DNA of 64,000 nucleotides from Thermosipho sp. (in: thermotogales) (GCA_017656345.1 JACDNZ010000002.1:1-64000); one strand, 5' to 3'; counted from the first letter of the stretch, positions 43,052-52,352 are shown. Notes: generated by a model from the sequence alone, not told the origin. Numbers and translations: made by a program.

Positions 43052-43885
43052 CTAAACAATTATATTATCAATTAATCTAGCTTTACCAACAAAAACAGCT
43101 AGTGCAATAATAACTTTTCTCTCAATCTTTTCAACAGGTTTCAAGTTTTCTTCGTCAACAAATTCAATATAATCAATTTTTAACAATGGATGAGTTAATA
43201 TCTCCTTCATCTTTTTCTTAATTACACTAACATCTTTTTCGCCATTTTCGATCAATTTCTTTACTTCTTGTAAAGCTTTATATAATCTTGTAGCTTCCTT
43301 TCTCTCTTCAGGTGTAAGATAAGTATTTCTGGAAGACATTGCAAGCCCATCCTTTTCTCTAACAATTGGAAGTTCCACCATTTCAACATCCATATTTAAA
43401 TCTCTTACCATTCGTTTCAATACTCTAAACTGTTGTGCATCTTTTTGTCCAAAATATGCACGAGTTGGTTTTACAATGTTAAATAATTTGGTTACAACAG
43501 TACATACACCTTTAAAATGTCCTGGACGCGATTTTCCACATAAAAATTTTGAAAGCTCAATTTCTTCGACATAAGTTGAATAATCTTCAGGATACATTTC
43601 TTCTACTTCAGGAATAAATACATAATCAACATCTAAATCTTTCAGTAAATTTATATCTCTATTTAGATCTCTGGGATAACTATTATAATCTTCATTTGGC
43701 CCAAATTGTACCGGATTTACAAATATACTTACTACAACAACATCATTTTCACTTCTTGCTTTTTTTACCAGTGAAAGATGTCCTTCATGTAAATATCCCA
43801 TTGTGGGCACAAAGCCCACAGATTTATTATTATATAATTTATTTGCTATTTCTTTCATTTCTCGTATACTTTTTATTATTTCCAT
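43052..43885 (-). CDS. panC: Pantoate--beta-alanine ligase
   Basis: [39 protein letters not shown]; start at MEIIKS (43885). Confidence 0.96.
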   Translation of the reverse strand: MEIIKSIREMKEIANKLYNNKSVGFVPTMGYLHEGHLSLVKKARSENDVVVVSIFVNPVQFGPNEDYNSYPRDLNRDINLLKDLDVDYVFIPEVEEMYPEDYSTYVEEIELSKFLCGKSRPGHFKGVCTVVTKLFNIVKPTRAYFGQKDAQQFRVLKRMVRDLNMDVEMVELPIVREKDGLAMSSRNTYLTPEERKEATRLYKALQEVKKLIENGEKDVSVIKKKMKEILTHPLLKIDYIEFVDEENLKPVEKIERKVIIALAVFVGKARLIDNIIV

Positions 43886-43899
43886 TTCAACTTCTCCTT

Positions 43900-44679
43900 T
43901 CAAACAGCATAATATTCGAAAATATCTTCAGGTCTTGTTACAGGAATTGCTCCATTTTTTATTAAATAATTGGTTCCTTCAGAATTTTCATTAAATATAC
44001 TTCCAGGTACAACAAAAACATCTTTTCCAAATTCTAAAGAATACATTGCTGTAATCATTGTCCCACTTTTTATCTTACCTTCAACTATCAAAACACCCTT
44101 CGTTAAACCAGCCACAATTCTATTTCTCATTGGAAAATACTCTTTCCTGGGAAATTCCCATGGATAATATTCACTTACCACACAACCATTTTCAATGATC
44201 TTTCTATACAATTTATAATTACTTTTCGGATAACAGACATTAATACCCGAACCAAGAACAGCTAGCGTATTTTCCAATGCATTCCAATGAGCCAGCGAAT
44301 CTACTCCATAAGCCATACCACTGACTATTGTGAATTTTTCTTTTAATTTATTTACGAAAAATGCTGTAACCTTTCTACCATATTCACTAACTTTTCGCGA
44401 ACCTACCACCGCTATTGCTTCTTTCTTTAAAAAAGAAATATTTCCTTTATAAAAAAGGAATTTCGGAGGGTTCCATATATTTTTTAAATGCTGAGGATAC
44501 TCTTCATCCCAATAAGTGATTAAATTAAACTCCTCTGAATATATACCTTTTTCAATCTTTTCAACAATTTTTTTCTTATCTTCAGTTAATTCCAAAACAC
44601 CTCTCGATGAAATTAACTCTTCTATTTGTTCAATCGAATAACCTAACTTTGCATATAAAACAATTTCAGCCTTTGTCAT
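43900..44679 (-). CDS. dprA: DNA processing protein DprA
   Basis: [49 protein letters not shown]. Confidence 0.94.
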   Translation of the reverse strand: MTKAEIVLYAKLGYSIEQIEELISSRGVLELTEDKKKIVEKIEKGIYSEEFNLITYWDEEYPQHLKNIWNPPKFLFYKGNISFLKKEAIAVVGSRKVSEYGRKVTAFFVNKLKEKFTIVSGMAYGVDSLAHWNALENTLAVLGSGINVCYPKSNYKLYRKIIENGCVVSEYYPWEFPRKEYFPMRNRIVAGLTKGVLIVEGKIKSGTMITAMYSLEFGKDVFVVPGSIFNENSEGTNYLIKNGAIPVTRPEDIFEYYAV

Positions 44680-44978
44680 TACTTACCATATTTATCTAAA
44701 ATTTCTTTTATTTTATCCTGAACACCAGATTTTTTACCTGGTAAACATTTATCAATCGCATCACCCTTCTTTACTATTGCGTTTGCATATCCTTCACAAC
44801 CAGGATAACCACAAGCTCCACAATTGATACCTGGTAGAATTTCTGTTATTAATTCGACTCTGGGATCAACCTCTACTTTGAATTTTTCATTACTAAATGC
44901 CAAAAAAAGTCCAAATCCGAGTCCCAATAATCCCATTAAAAGTGCTGAATATAATATTACCACTCCCAACACCTCCAT
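44679..44978 (-). CDS. RnfB-like N-terminal Fe-S (4Cys) domain membrane protein
   Basis: N-terminal TM helix, EILPGINCGACGYPGCEGYANAIVKKGDAIDKCLPGK; only 99 aa, no ferredoxin domains. Confidence 0.85.
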   Translation of the reverse strand: MEVLGVVILYSALLMGLLGLGFGLFLAFSNEKFKVEVDPRVELITEILPGINCGACGYPGCEGYANAIVKKGDAIDKCLPGKKSGVQDKIKEILDKYGK

Positions 44979-45076
44979 TTAATAATTATCTCACATTTTA
45001 TTTTACCACATAAATCTGGAAATGTTAGTATTAAATGGTATAATTATTTGGAAAATACTGACAAAAAGGTGATTAA

Positions 45077-46519
45077 ATGTCGATTTTAATTCACAGTATT
45101 TTGTTTTCCAGTGCCACCTTTCTATCAAGAATTCTTGGATTATTAAGAGATGTTTTATTTGCAAAATATTTTGGTGCATCTTATTTGCTTGATGCATACT
45201 TCATTGCTATAATGTTCCCCTTTTTCCTTAGAAAAGTTTTTGGTGAAGGAGCTATGTCTTCTGCGTTCGTGCCACTTTATTCTGAAATAAATGAAAAAGA
45301 AAAAAGGGACAAGTTTCTATCTTCAGTTATAAATGGTTTTTCTCTAATTATTCTTGGGCTGGTTATTTTAATTTACTTTTTTCCAAATATTGTGATAATT
45401 TTATTTGGTTCAGGTTCTCCATCTGTAACAAAAAATGTTGCACAAAAACTCGTTAAAATTACTGCCCCATCAATTTATTTTATCTTTCTCTGGGCTATTT
45501 TCTATTCAATCTATAATACGAAAAGCAAATTCTTCTGGCCAGCACTTACTCCTGCTATCTCGAATATCACTATAATTACTGGTATTTTACTTTCTTATAA
45601 ATTTGGAATTTTAGGACCTTCATATGGCTTTTTACTAGGAACTATTTTAATGTTTTTAAGCCTTTCCAGAATCTTTTTGAAACATAAATACTATTTTACA
45701 CTTGAATATTTCCCATATTTTATAAAATACTTTTTACCCGCTTTTGCTGCAATGACAGTTGCACAATTAAATACTATTGTCGATATGAACGTGGTTTCAT
45801 ACTTTGGAAAGGGCGGTATTTCGTATCTTCAATATGCTTCGAGATTTTATCTCTTACCATACGGTTTATTTGCAGTTTCTGTTTCAACTGTGGTACTTTC
45901 GAAAGTTTCAGCTGATAGAAAAAATTTTGTAAAACACGTAAACGATGCATTAATATCGACAATGCTACTGACTATACCTTCATCATTGGGACTGATTGTT
46001 CTTTCAAAACCTATTATAAGGTTTTTTTATGAACACGGACAATTCACTTCTGATGATACAAAAATTACCTCTCTGGTTTTAATTGGTTACTCAATTGGAC
46101 TTTCATTTTATGCAATGTACTCAACAATTTCAAGAAGCTTCCACGGAATGAAAAATATGAAAATTCCATTAATTGCTACATTTATTGTTTCCGGGACTAA
46201 TGTTATACTAGATTTGATTTTGGGATTTAAGTATGGACCTTTTGGTGTTGCCCTTGCTACGAGCATTTCAGGAATAATTGGATTAATCTTTATATTATCA
46301 ATTGTAAAAACATTTCCAGTAAAAGATTTATTAAAAATTCTTATATCTTCACTCATAATGATTTTAGTAATTCAACTTACAAACTTTTCTAGCAACAAAT
46401 ACTGGTTTCTTGTACAAATTACCATTGGAATTTTTGTATACTTACTATGTATTTTCATTTTCTACAAAAAAAGTATTTGGAGGTTCTTAATTGATAGGAG
46501 ACAAAATAATAATTCTTGA
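45077..46519 (+). CDS. murJ: Lipid II flippase MurJ/MviN family
   Basis: ATFLSRILGLLRDVLFAKYFGAS, multi-TM, FREKVFGEGAMSSAFVPLYSE-type motif (FLRKVFGEGAMSSAFVPLYSE). Confidence 0.93.
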   Translation: MSILIHSILFSSATFLSRILGLLRDVLFAKYFGASYLLDAYFIAIMFPFFLRKVFGEGAMSSAFVPLYSEINEKEKRDKFLSSVINGFSLIILGLVILIYFFPNIVIILFGSGSPSVTKNVAQKLVKITAPSIYFIFLWAIFYSIYNTKSKFFWPALTPAISNITIITGILLSYKFGILGPSYGFLLGTILMFLSLSRIFLKHKYYFTLEYFPYFIKYFLPAFAAMTVAQLNTIVDMNVVSYFGKGGISYLQYASRFYLLPYGLFAVSVSTVVLSKVSADRKNFVKHVNDALISTMLLTIPSSLGLIVLSKPIIRFFYEHGQFTSDDTKITSLVLIGYSIGLSFYAMYSTISRSFHGMKNMKIPLIATFIVSGTNVILDLILGFKYGPFGVALATSISGIIGLIFILSIVKTFPVKDLLKILISSLIMILVIQLTNFSSNKYWFLVQITIGIFVYLLCIFIFYKKSIWRFLIDRRQNNNS

Positions 46520-47189
46520 AAAAATTGAAAGTACAAATGAATATTTAAAAAAATACTACGACAGATTCACAAATGGAACTGTCGTGGTCGCAATTGAACA
46601 AACAAAAGGAAAAGGTAGAATGGGCAGAACATGGAGCTCTCCAAAAGGAGGACTTTGGTTTTCAATACTTTTAAAACCTAAATCTCCTATATCTCCAAAT
46701 TTTTTCACAAAACTTTCTTCAATTACATTAATAAAAATTCTGAAAAGATATAATATCAATGCTCAAATAAAATGGCCGAATGATATTTACGTGAACGAAA
46801 AAAAGTTATCTGGAATTTTAACAGAAGGAATTTACAAAAATTCTCACTTAGTTGCATTAATTGTTGGTATTGGAATTAATGTTAATAACGAAATTCCAGC
46901 CGAGCTTAAAGAATCAGCAATTTCGTTATCAGAAATTTTAGGGAAAAAAGTGAGTATTAAAAATCTATTAAACATGTTTCTAAAAAGATTTTTCACCTAT
47001 TATTTGAAATATAAGAATGTACCACAAGCATTAACAAGGATTTGGAAAAAACATCTTTCTTTTACAGAGGGAAGTTCCATACAAATTAATAATGAAAATT
47101 ACCTTATTGAAAAAATTGAAGATGATTATATAATTATTTCAAATGAAATTCAAAGAAAAAAAATAACCAGTATACATCAAATTGAATAG
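46491..47189 (+). CDS. birA: Biotin--[acetyl-CoA-carboxylase] ligase (no HTH)
   Basis: ESTNEYLKKY, EQTKGKGRMGRTWSSPKGGLWFS, IKWPNDIYVNEKKLSGILTE. Confidence 0.93.
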   Translation: MIGDKIIILEKIESTNEYLKKYYDRFTNGTVVVAIEQTKGKGRMGRTWSSPKGGLWFSILLKPKSPISPNFFTKLSSITLIKILKRYNINAQIKWPNDIYVNEKKLSGILTEGIYKNSHLVALIVGIGINVNNEIPAELKESAISLSEILGKKVSIKNLLNMFLKRFFTYYLKYKNVPQALTRIWKKHLSFTEGSSIQINNENYLIEKIEDDYIIISNEIQRKKITSIHQIE

Positions 47190-47201
47190 GAGGAAAAACA
47201 A

Positions 47202-48236
47202 ATGGAAATTGAAAAAATCATAGATGAATTGAAAAAAGATATAAGAGAAACTGTAAAAAGTTATGGTAATAAATCTGTTGTTATAGCATTTTCTGGAGGT
47301 TTAGACAGCACAGTAGCAAGTCTATTAACAAGAGATGCTATTGGCGCAGAAAATGTTGAACTGGTAAATGTTGTTTACGGCCCCTTTACTTACAATAGAA
47401 GCATAGAAATTGTTAAAAATGCTGCGAGGAAAATGGGACTAAAATTAACTTTTGTAGAATCTTTGAAACAAAGAGAAATATGGAAATATGGACCTTCTTG
47501 TAACATGTGTACAAAAACAGTTAAAATGAATTCAGTAAAAAATTTTGCCAAAGATCGTCTGGTAATTACTGGATCAAATTCCAGTGATAGCTGGGGAAAA
47601 ACTGGTTTAAAATTATTTAATGGAATCTATGCACCACTAGGTGATTTAAACAAGGATACAATTAAAAAAATTCTAGAATACTATTCATTTAAACTTGAAA
47701 GAATCGGTGAACACGCAGAAAGAGAAGGTTGTAAATTAAAACATCTTTTAAAAATCATGGCAAATATTGAGTATCATGGAAAAGCTGTTTCACTTTCCAA
47801 TGAAGTTTTGCTTGAAAATGTTCCTAAAAACATGGAAATTGCAAACGTGAAAATTGTTGGTCCTCTTTCAAAAAATATAGCTATAATAAATCTTAAACCA
47901 ATGTTGGAAAATGTTGATGAGATTGCTAAAAAAATTGGTGAATTGGGTGTAATAGACGAAGTTATAGTAGCAAAAAAACCACTAATTTTGCATGTTATTG
48001 CTAATCCTTCTATCTTTAGAGTTGAAGAATCAAAATACTGGATTCACTATGGAAAACTTCAACCTGAATTTGCTGTACCAATAAAAATAATCTGGAAAGA
48101 GTCTAAAAATAATAAACTAAGAACAATTCATGTCGTCGGGGTGGAAGAATGGAAAAACTATCAAAAAGAATCGAAGAATTTGAAAATAAAATTGGATACA
48201 AATTTAAATCAAAAAAGCTCTTGCTTACTGCTTTAA
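47202..48236 (+). CDS. PP-loop ATPase superfamily protein (ExsB/LarE/TtcA-like, specific function unknown)
   Basis: VVIAFSGGLDSTVASLL PP-loop; GPSCNMCTKTVKM Cys pair. Confidence 0.75.
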   Translation: MEIEKIIDELKKDIRETVKSYGNKSVVIAFSGGLDSTVASLLTRDAIGAENVELVNVVYGPFTYNRSIEIVKNAARKMGLKLTFVESLKQREIWKYGPSCNMCTKTVKMNSVKNFAKDRLVITGSNSSDSWGKTGLKLFNGIYAPLGDLNKDTIKKILEYYSFKLERIGEHAEREGCKLKHLLKIMANIEYHGKAVSLSNEVLLENVPKNMEIANVKIVGPLSKNIAIINLKPMLENVDEIAKKIGELGVIDEVIVAKKPLILHVIANPSIFRVEESKYWIHYGKLQPEFAVPIKIIWKESKNNKLRTIHVVGVEEWKNYQKESKNLKIKLDTNLNQKSSCLLL

Positions 48237-48859
48237 CACACACTTCATATACTAATGAAAAAAAGCAAACAAATCAATCAGTTCAGTCATATGAAAGATT
48301 AGAATTTTTAGGTGATGCTGTTGTTGAGGTTCTTGTATGTAGCAGCTTATACGAAAATTATGACAACCTTCCAGAAGGAACAATGGCACAACTAAAAGCA
48401 GCTGTTGCAAGTGAAGATGTGCTTTCCGAACTTGCAAAACAATTAGAAATTGGAAAATTTATCCTTCTCGGTAAGGGTGAAGAAAAAAGTGGGGGGAGAA
48501 ATAAAAATTCAATTTTAGCTGATGTATTTGAAGCAGTAGTTGCAGCTATATATCTTGATTCAGGAAAAAATTTAAATATTTTACAAGAAATCTTTTCACC
48601 ACTATTGAGCAGTTATATTGAACTATTTCTAAGTGGTAAAAAAATTTTTGACTATAAAACAAAATTGCAAGAGCTTACTCAAGAATTTTTTAAAATGTTA
48701 CCAATTTATGAAACAGAAACTATTGGTGATGAATTTCATACAAAGGTTATAGTTAACAATACTGTCTATGGGGAAGGTAGAGGTAAATCTAAAAAAGAAG
48801 CTGAAAAGAAAGCAGCTGAAATTGCTTACAACAGAATTTTAAAGGAGGTTTCAGAATAA
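48149..48859 (+). CDS. rnc: Ribonuclease III
   Basis: YERLEFLGDAVVEVLVCSSLY, DVFEAVVAAIYLD, C-terminal dsRBD. Confidence 0.97.
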   Translation: MEKLSKRIEEFENKIGYKFKSKKLLLTALTHTSYTNEKKQTNQSVQSYERLEFLGDAVVEVLVCSSLYENYDNLPEGTMAQLKAAVASEDVLSELAKQLEIGKFILLGKGEEKSGGRNKNSILADVFEAVVAAIYLDSGKNLNILQEIFSPLLSSYIELFLSGKKIFDYKTKLQELTQEFFKMLPIYETETIGDEFHTKVIVNNTVYGEGRGKSKKEAEKKAAEIAYNRILKEVSE

Positions 48860-49110
48860 TGGACGAAAAAAATTTAAACAAATACGAAATCACATGGGAA
48901 AGATATGAAAAAGCTCTTTCAAATGTTCTAAAAAACCTTGCTGATAGAGGAATGGAAGAAATAACCATTGAAGAATTATGGATTGAAACTTCTTTACCTA
49001 AAGATCTCATCCTTGAAACCTTAAAACGAGGGAACGTAAACATTCCAGAAGAAATTAAACTTATAACAGATAAAGAAACAGTAATTTGGGGTACAAAGCA
49101 AAATGATTGA
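48859..49110 (+). CDS. Small conserved-looking hypothetical protein
   Basis: 83 aa, RBS aaaggagg in the end of rnc, translationally coupled (1-nt overlap) and coupled to the next gene. Confidence 0.7.
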   Translation: MDEKNLNKYEITWERYEKALSNVLKNLADRGMEEITIEELWIETSLPKDLILETLKRGNVNIPEEIKLITDKETVIWGTKQND

Positions 49111-49984
49111 TGTATTTTTAAATATTTTACCACCATTCATATTGATATTTGTGGGATTTATCCTTGGTAAATTATTTCCATATGATTTAAAGATAGTCTC
49201 AAAAATAGCTTTGTGGCTTATGGCCACAGTAATTGCTTTCACTTTTATTAATGATTATCCACCTGCTATTTCAAATTTAAAAGATTATGGCTTAGGAATT
49301 CTCATAATATTTTTTATTTCATTAATTATCTCCAGGTTCTTCACCAAAAACAAAGATGTTCTGTTAGTTTCAGGAGCTTATGTAAATTCTGGATATTTAG
49401 GTTATCCAATACTATTTTCGCTGTGGGGAGAAAAAGCAATGTCATATGGAGTAATCTATGCCGCAATGAATACTATAATAGCCACAACTTTATTACCGAT
49501 CTTCATTGGTGAAAAAATTTCTTTAAAAAATATTTTAAAATTACCCTACATTTATACGATAGTTTCCGCATATATATTAGGCATTTATGGGATTAGTTAC
49601 AAGATGTTACCAAGCCCCATTTTAGAACCCATTTTAATGATCAAAAATTCCGCAATTCCATTCTTGCTTTTATTTGTTGGCCTATCTCTTTCAAAAATTC
49701 AACTGAAAAAAACCTCAATAAAATCAATGATTTTCAGTACAATATTAAGATTATTAATTATCCCCATATTCTCTTTATTATTTGTAAATATGTACAAATT
49801 AGATCCTGAACTTTCAAAAGTCTTTGTTTTGGAAAGTGCTATGCCTGTTGCGATTAACAGTGTATTATTAATTGATGCATTAAATGGAGACACTTCTTTA
49901 ACGAGTTTAAGTGTTTTTACCACAACTTCTCTTTCAATCTTTACTATTCCATTTTGGGCATTTTTACTTGAATCAATTTTTTAA
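49103..49984 (+). CDS. AEC (auxin efflux carrier) family transporter
   Basis: Multi-TM; ILPPFILIFVGFILGKL, YVNSGYLGYPILFSLWGEKAMSYGVIYA, ESAMPVAINSVLL. Confidence 0.88.
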   Translation: MIDVFLNILPPFILIFVGFILGKLFPYDLKIVSKIALWLMATVIAFTFINDYPPAISNLKDYGLGILIIFFISLIISRFFTKNKDVLLVSGAYVNSGYLGYPILFSLWGEKAMSYGVIYAAMNTIIATTLLPIFIGEKISLKNILKLPYIYTIVSAYILGIYGISYKMLPSPILEPILMIKNSAIPFLLLFVGLSLSKIQLKKTSIKSMIFSTILRLLIIPIFSLLFVNMYKLDPELSKVFVLESAMPVAINSVLLIDALNGDTSLTSLSVFTTTSLSIFTIPFWAFLLESIF

Positions 49985-49985
49985 T

Positions 49986-50004
49986 TTGTGTAAAAAATTC
50001 ACAA
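49986..50004. promoter_or_regulatory. Rex-box-like inverted repeat (tentative)
   Basis: TTGTG-TAAAAAATT-CACAA about 100 bp upstream of the hydA-type promoter; 19-bp spacing rather than the usual 18. Confidence 0.25.
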
Positions 50005-50077
50005 TAACTAACTCTAATGTTAAATAAATAAGAATAAACATTTTATTTATAAAAGTTTAATATTTCACTTTTTAACA

Positions 50078-50091
50078 CTTTGTGATATAAT
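50078..50091 (+). promoter_or_regulatory. Putative extended -10 promoter for the hydrogenase gene
   Basis: CTTTGTGATATAAT (TG-n-TATAAT), about 105 nt upstream of the start codon. Confidence 0.5.
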
Positions 50092-50196
50092 TAATTTGGA
50101 GAATATCTAAGCAAACTTACGATTCAAGAAGTGTTGGTTTTTTGCTACCCTTACATGTGAAAAAAATCATTAATTATATAGATTTTGAGGAGGGAT

Positions 50197-51954
50197 ATGA
50201 TGGTAAAAATCTTTATAAACGACAAAGAATATGAGGTTCCAGAAAACATTACGGTACTTGAGGCAGCACAAAAAGCAGGATTAAACATTCCAACACTTTG
50301 TCATCATCCTGAACTCGAACCAATTGGAGCTTGTAGAGTTTGTGTTGTTGAAATTGAAGGTGCTAGAACACTCCAACCAGCTTGTACAACAAAAGTTTTT
50401 GATGGAATGAAAATCAGAACAAACTCTGAAAGAGTAGAGCAAGCAATAAGGTTCAATCTTTCCCTTATAATGGCTAATCACCCAAATGATTGTATGTATT
50501 GTGAAGCTGATCAAAGATGTGAATTGAAAAAACTTGTTCACATTTATGATGTAAAACCACTTTTTCCACCTTCAGATCTTTCAGATGTTTTTGATGACAG
50601 CAGTCCTTCAATTCAAAGAGATCTTTCCAGATGTATTAAATGTCAAAGATGCGTAAGAGTTTGTAGTGAAATTCAAGGAATGAACATATACTCAATGATC
50701 GAAAGAGGATATAAAACTATCCCACAAACTGCATTTGATGTACCAGTCTATGAAACAAATTGTATTTCATGTGGTCAATGTGCTAACCTATGTCCAGTAG
50801 GTGCAATATACGAAGTTCCTGATTGGAAAAAGGTTCTAAAACTTCTTGATAAAAAAGAAAAAATACTTGTTGCTCAAACAGCACCTGCAGTAAGAGTAGC
50901 ACTTGGTGAAGAATTTGGAATGGAACCTGGATCAGTTAGCACTGGAAAAATGGTAGCAGCTTTAAGAAAATTAGGATTTGATTATGTATTTGATACCAAC
51001 TTTGCAGCTGACTTAACCATAATGGAAGAAGGTACTGAATTAATTCAAAGAATCAAAGAAGGCGGACCATTCCCAATGTTCACAAGTTGTTGCCCAGGAT
51101 GGATTAATTTAATGGAAAAAGAATACCCAGAATTTATCAAAAATGTTTCCAGTGCAAAATCCCCACAACAGATGATGAGTTCAGTTGTCAAAACTTACTT
51201 TGCTAAAAAAATTGGGGTTGACCCTGAAGATATAATTATCGTTTCTATCATGCCATGTACTGCAAAGAAAGATGAAATTACAAGACCGCAACAAAAAATA
51301 AAATTAGAAGACGGAAGAGAAATAAGGACAACAGATTATGTTATCACAACAAGAGAACTTGCAAAACTAATTAAATTTAAAGAAATAAACTTCTCAGGAC
51401 TTGCAGATGAAAATTATGACAGTCCTCTTGGAACTTCCACAGGTGCAGCTGTAATTTTCGGTGTAACTGGCGGTGTTATGGAAGCAGCATTGAGAACTGC
51501 ATACGAAATCATTACCGAGGAAAAACTTCCAAAACTTGAATTCACTGCTGTAAGAGGTCTGGAAGGAATAAGAGAAGCTGAAATTGACATAAAGGGCCAA
51601 AAATTTAAAGTAGCAATCGCACACGGAACAGCAAGCGTAAGAAAACTTCTTGACGACATTAGAGATGGCAAAAGATATTATGACTTCATTGAAATAATGG
51701 CATGTCTTGGTGGATGTATTGGTGGTGGAGGACAACCTAAGAGTCTTGATCCAGATATACTCAAAAAGAGAGCAAATGCAATCTACTCCATCGATGAAAG
51801 AAGTACACTTAGAAGATCTCACGAAAACCCCGATGTTCAAAAACTTTATGCAGAATTTCTTGAACATCCAAACAGTCATCTTGCTCACGAGCTATTACAT
51901 ACATATTACACTGACAGATCAAAGAACAAAAATAGTGTTTTAAGCAATCAATAA
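50197..51954 (+). CDS. [FeFe]-hydrogenase catalytic subunit (HydA/HndD-like)
   Basis: N-terminal 2Fe-2S (CHHPELEPIGACRVC), HPNDCMYCEADQRCELKKL, two 4Fe-4S motifs, H-cluster motifs TSCCPGW, MPCTAKKDE, MACLGGCIGGGGQP; start at ATG 50197 or 50200 behind gaggaggg. Confidence 0.95.
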   Translation: MMVKIFINDKEYEVPENITVLEAAQKAGLNIPTLCHHPELEPIGACRVCVVEIEGARTLQPACTTKVFDGMKIRTNSERVEQAIRFNLSLIMANHPNDCMYCEADQRCELKKLVHIYDVKPLFPPSDLSDVFDDSSPSIQRDLSRCIKCQRCVRVCSEIQGMNIYSMIERGYKTIPQTAFDVPVYETNCISCGQCANLCPVGAIYEVPDWKKVLKLLDKKEKILVAQTAPAVRVALGEEFGMEPGSVSTGKMVAALRKLGFDYVFDTNFAADLTIMEEGTELIQRIKEGGPFPMFTSCCPGWINLMEKEYPEFIKNVSSAKSPQQMMSSVVKTYFAKKIGVDPEDIIIVSIMPCTAKKDEITRPQQKIKLEDGREIRTTDYVITTRELAKLIKFKEINFSGLADENYDSPLGTSTGAAVIFGVTGGVMEAALRTAYEIITEEKLPKLEFTAVRGLEGIREAEIDIKGQKFKVAIAHGTASVRKLLDDIRDGKRYYDFIEIMACLGGCIGGGGQPKSLDPDILKKRANAIYSIDERSTLRRSHENPDVQKLYAEFLEHPNSHLAHELLHTYYTDRSKNKNSVLSNQ

Positions 51955-51986
51955 AGAGCAACTCCAAAAAAATTAAATATGATTTT

Positions 51987-52112
51987 CCTTTCTGAGGTGA
52001 AGGGAATATCCTGACACCAAGGAAAGGGGGCAAAACAGATATAAATTTTAAATGTACTCTTGTATTATTTTCCCCCTTCCTTGGTGTAAAAAAGGAAGGG
52101 GGATTTTATATG
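51987..52112 (+). promoter_or_regulatory. Candidate cis-regulatory RNA (riboswitch-like) controlling the TM1266-like/hydG/hydE genes
   Basis: Nested 5' hairpin CCTT(tctga)GGTG(aa)GGGA/TCCT(ga)CACC-AAGG; competing long pairing 52014-52035 with 52068-52087; SD-sequestering hairpin cccccttcctt (52072-52082)/aaggaaggggg (52092-52102) just before ATG 52110. Confidence 0.6.
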
Positions 52113-52352
52113 GAGAGGTATTACACAATTGACATAATAATTAATAACAGAAATGATGCATATGATAAAGTTAATAGTTTACTTCACCAATACGCAAAAT
52201 ATATAAAACTTAGAGTTGGATATCCTATGGATAAGGAAAATATGGCTGTAATATTTATAATCTTTAAAGCAACCAATGATTTGTTGGGCAGCTTTACAGG
52301 AAAACTTGGACAAATTAAAAGTGTAAAGGTAAAAAGTATACCTATAACATAA
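52110..52352 (+). CDS. TM1266-like putative iron-only hydrogenase system regulator (ACT/NikR-C-like fold)
   Basis: 80 aa; YYTIDIIINNRNDAYDKVNSLLHQYAKYIKLRVGYPMDKENMAVIFIIFKATNDLLGSFTGKLGQIKSVKVKSIPI; adjacent to hydG/hydE. Confidence 0.8.
   Translation: MERYYTIDIIINNRNDAYDKVNSLLHQYAKYIKLRVGYPMDKENMAVIFIIFKATNDLLGSFTGKLGQIKSVKVKSIPIT

Noticed and set aside
43802-43820. tgtgggc-acaaa-gcccaca hairpin
   Set aside because: Lies in the conserved [10 protein letters not shown]-encoding region of panC and is likely a coincidence of codons.
48149-48236. C-terminal CLLL of the PP-loop ORF resembling a CaaX box
   Set aside because: Bacterial protein, and the tail is encoded over the rnc start; almost certainly chance.
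51394-51888. 164-aa ORF antisense to hydrogenase H-cluster region
   Set aside because: Cys/Ser/Phe-rich mirror of the coding strand; no independent support.
51991-52022. Similarity of GAGGTGAAGGGA to part of the SAM-I (S-box) riboswitch core
   Set aside because: Only a short match; the rest of the S-box core (GGCAACC, GTGCTAAnTCC) and four-way junction are absent, so it is not called a SAM-I riboswitch.
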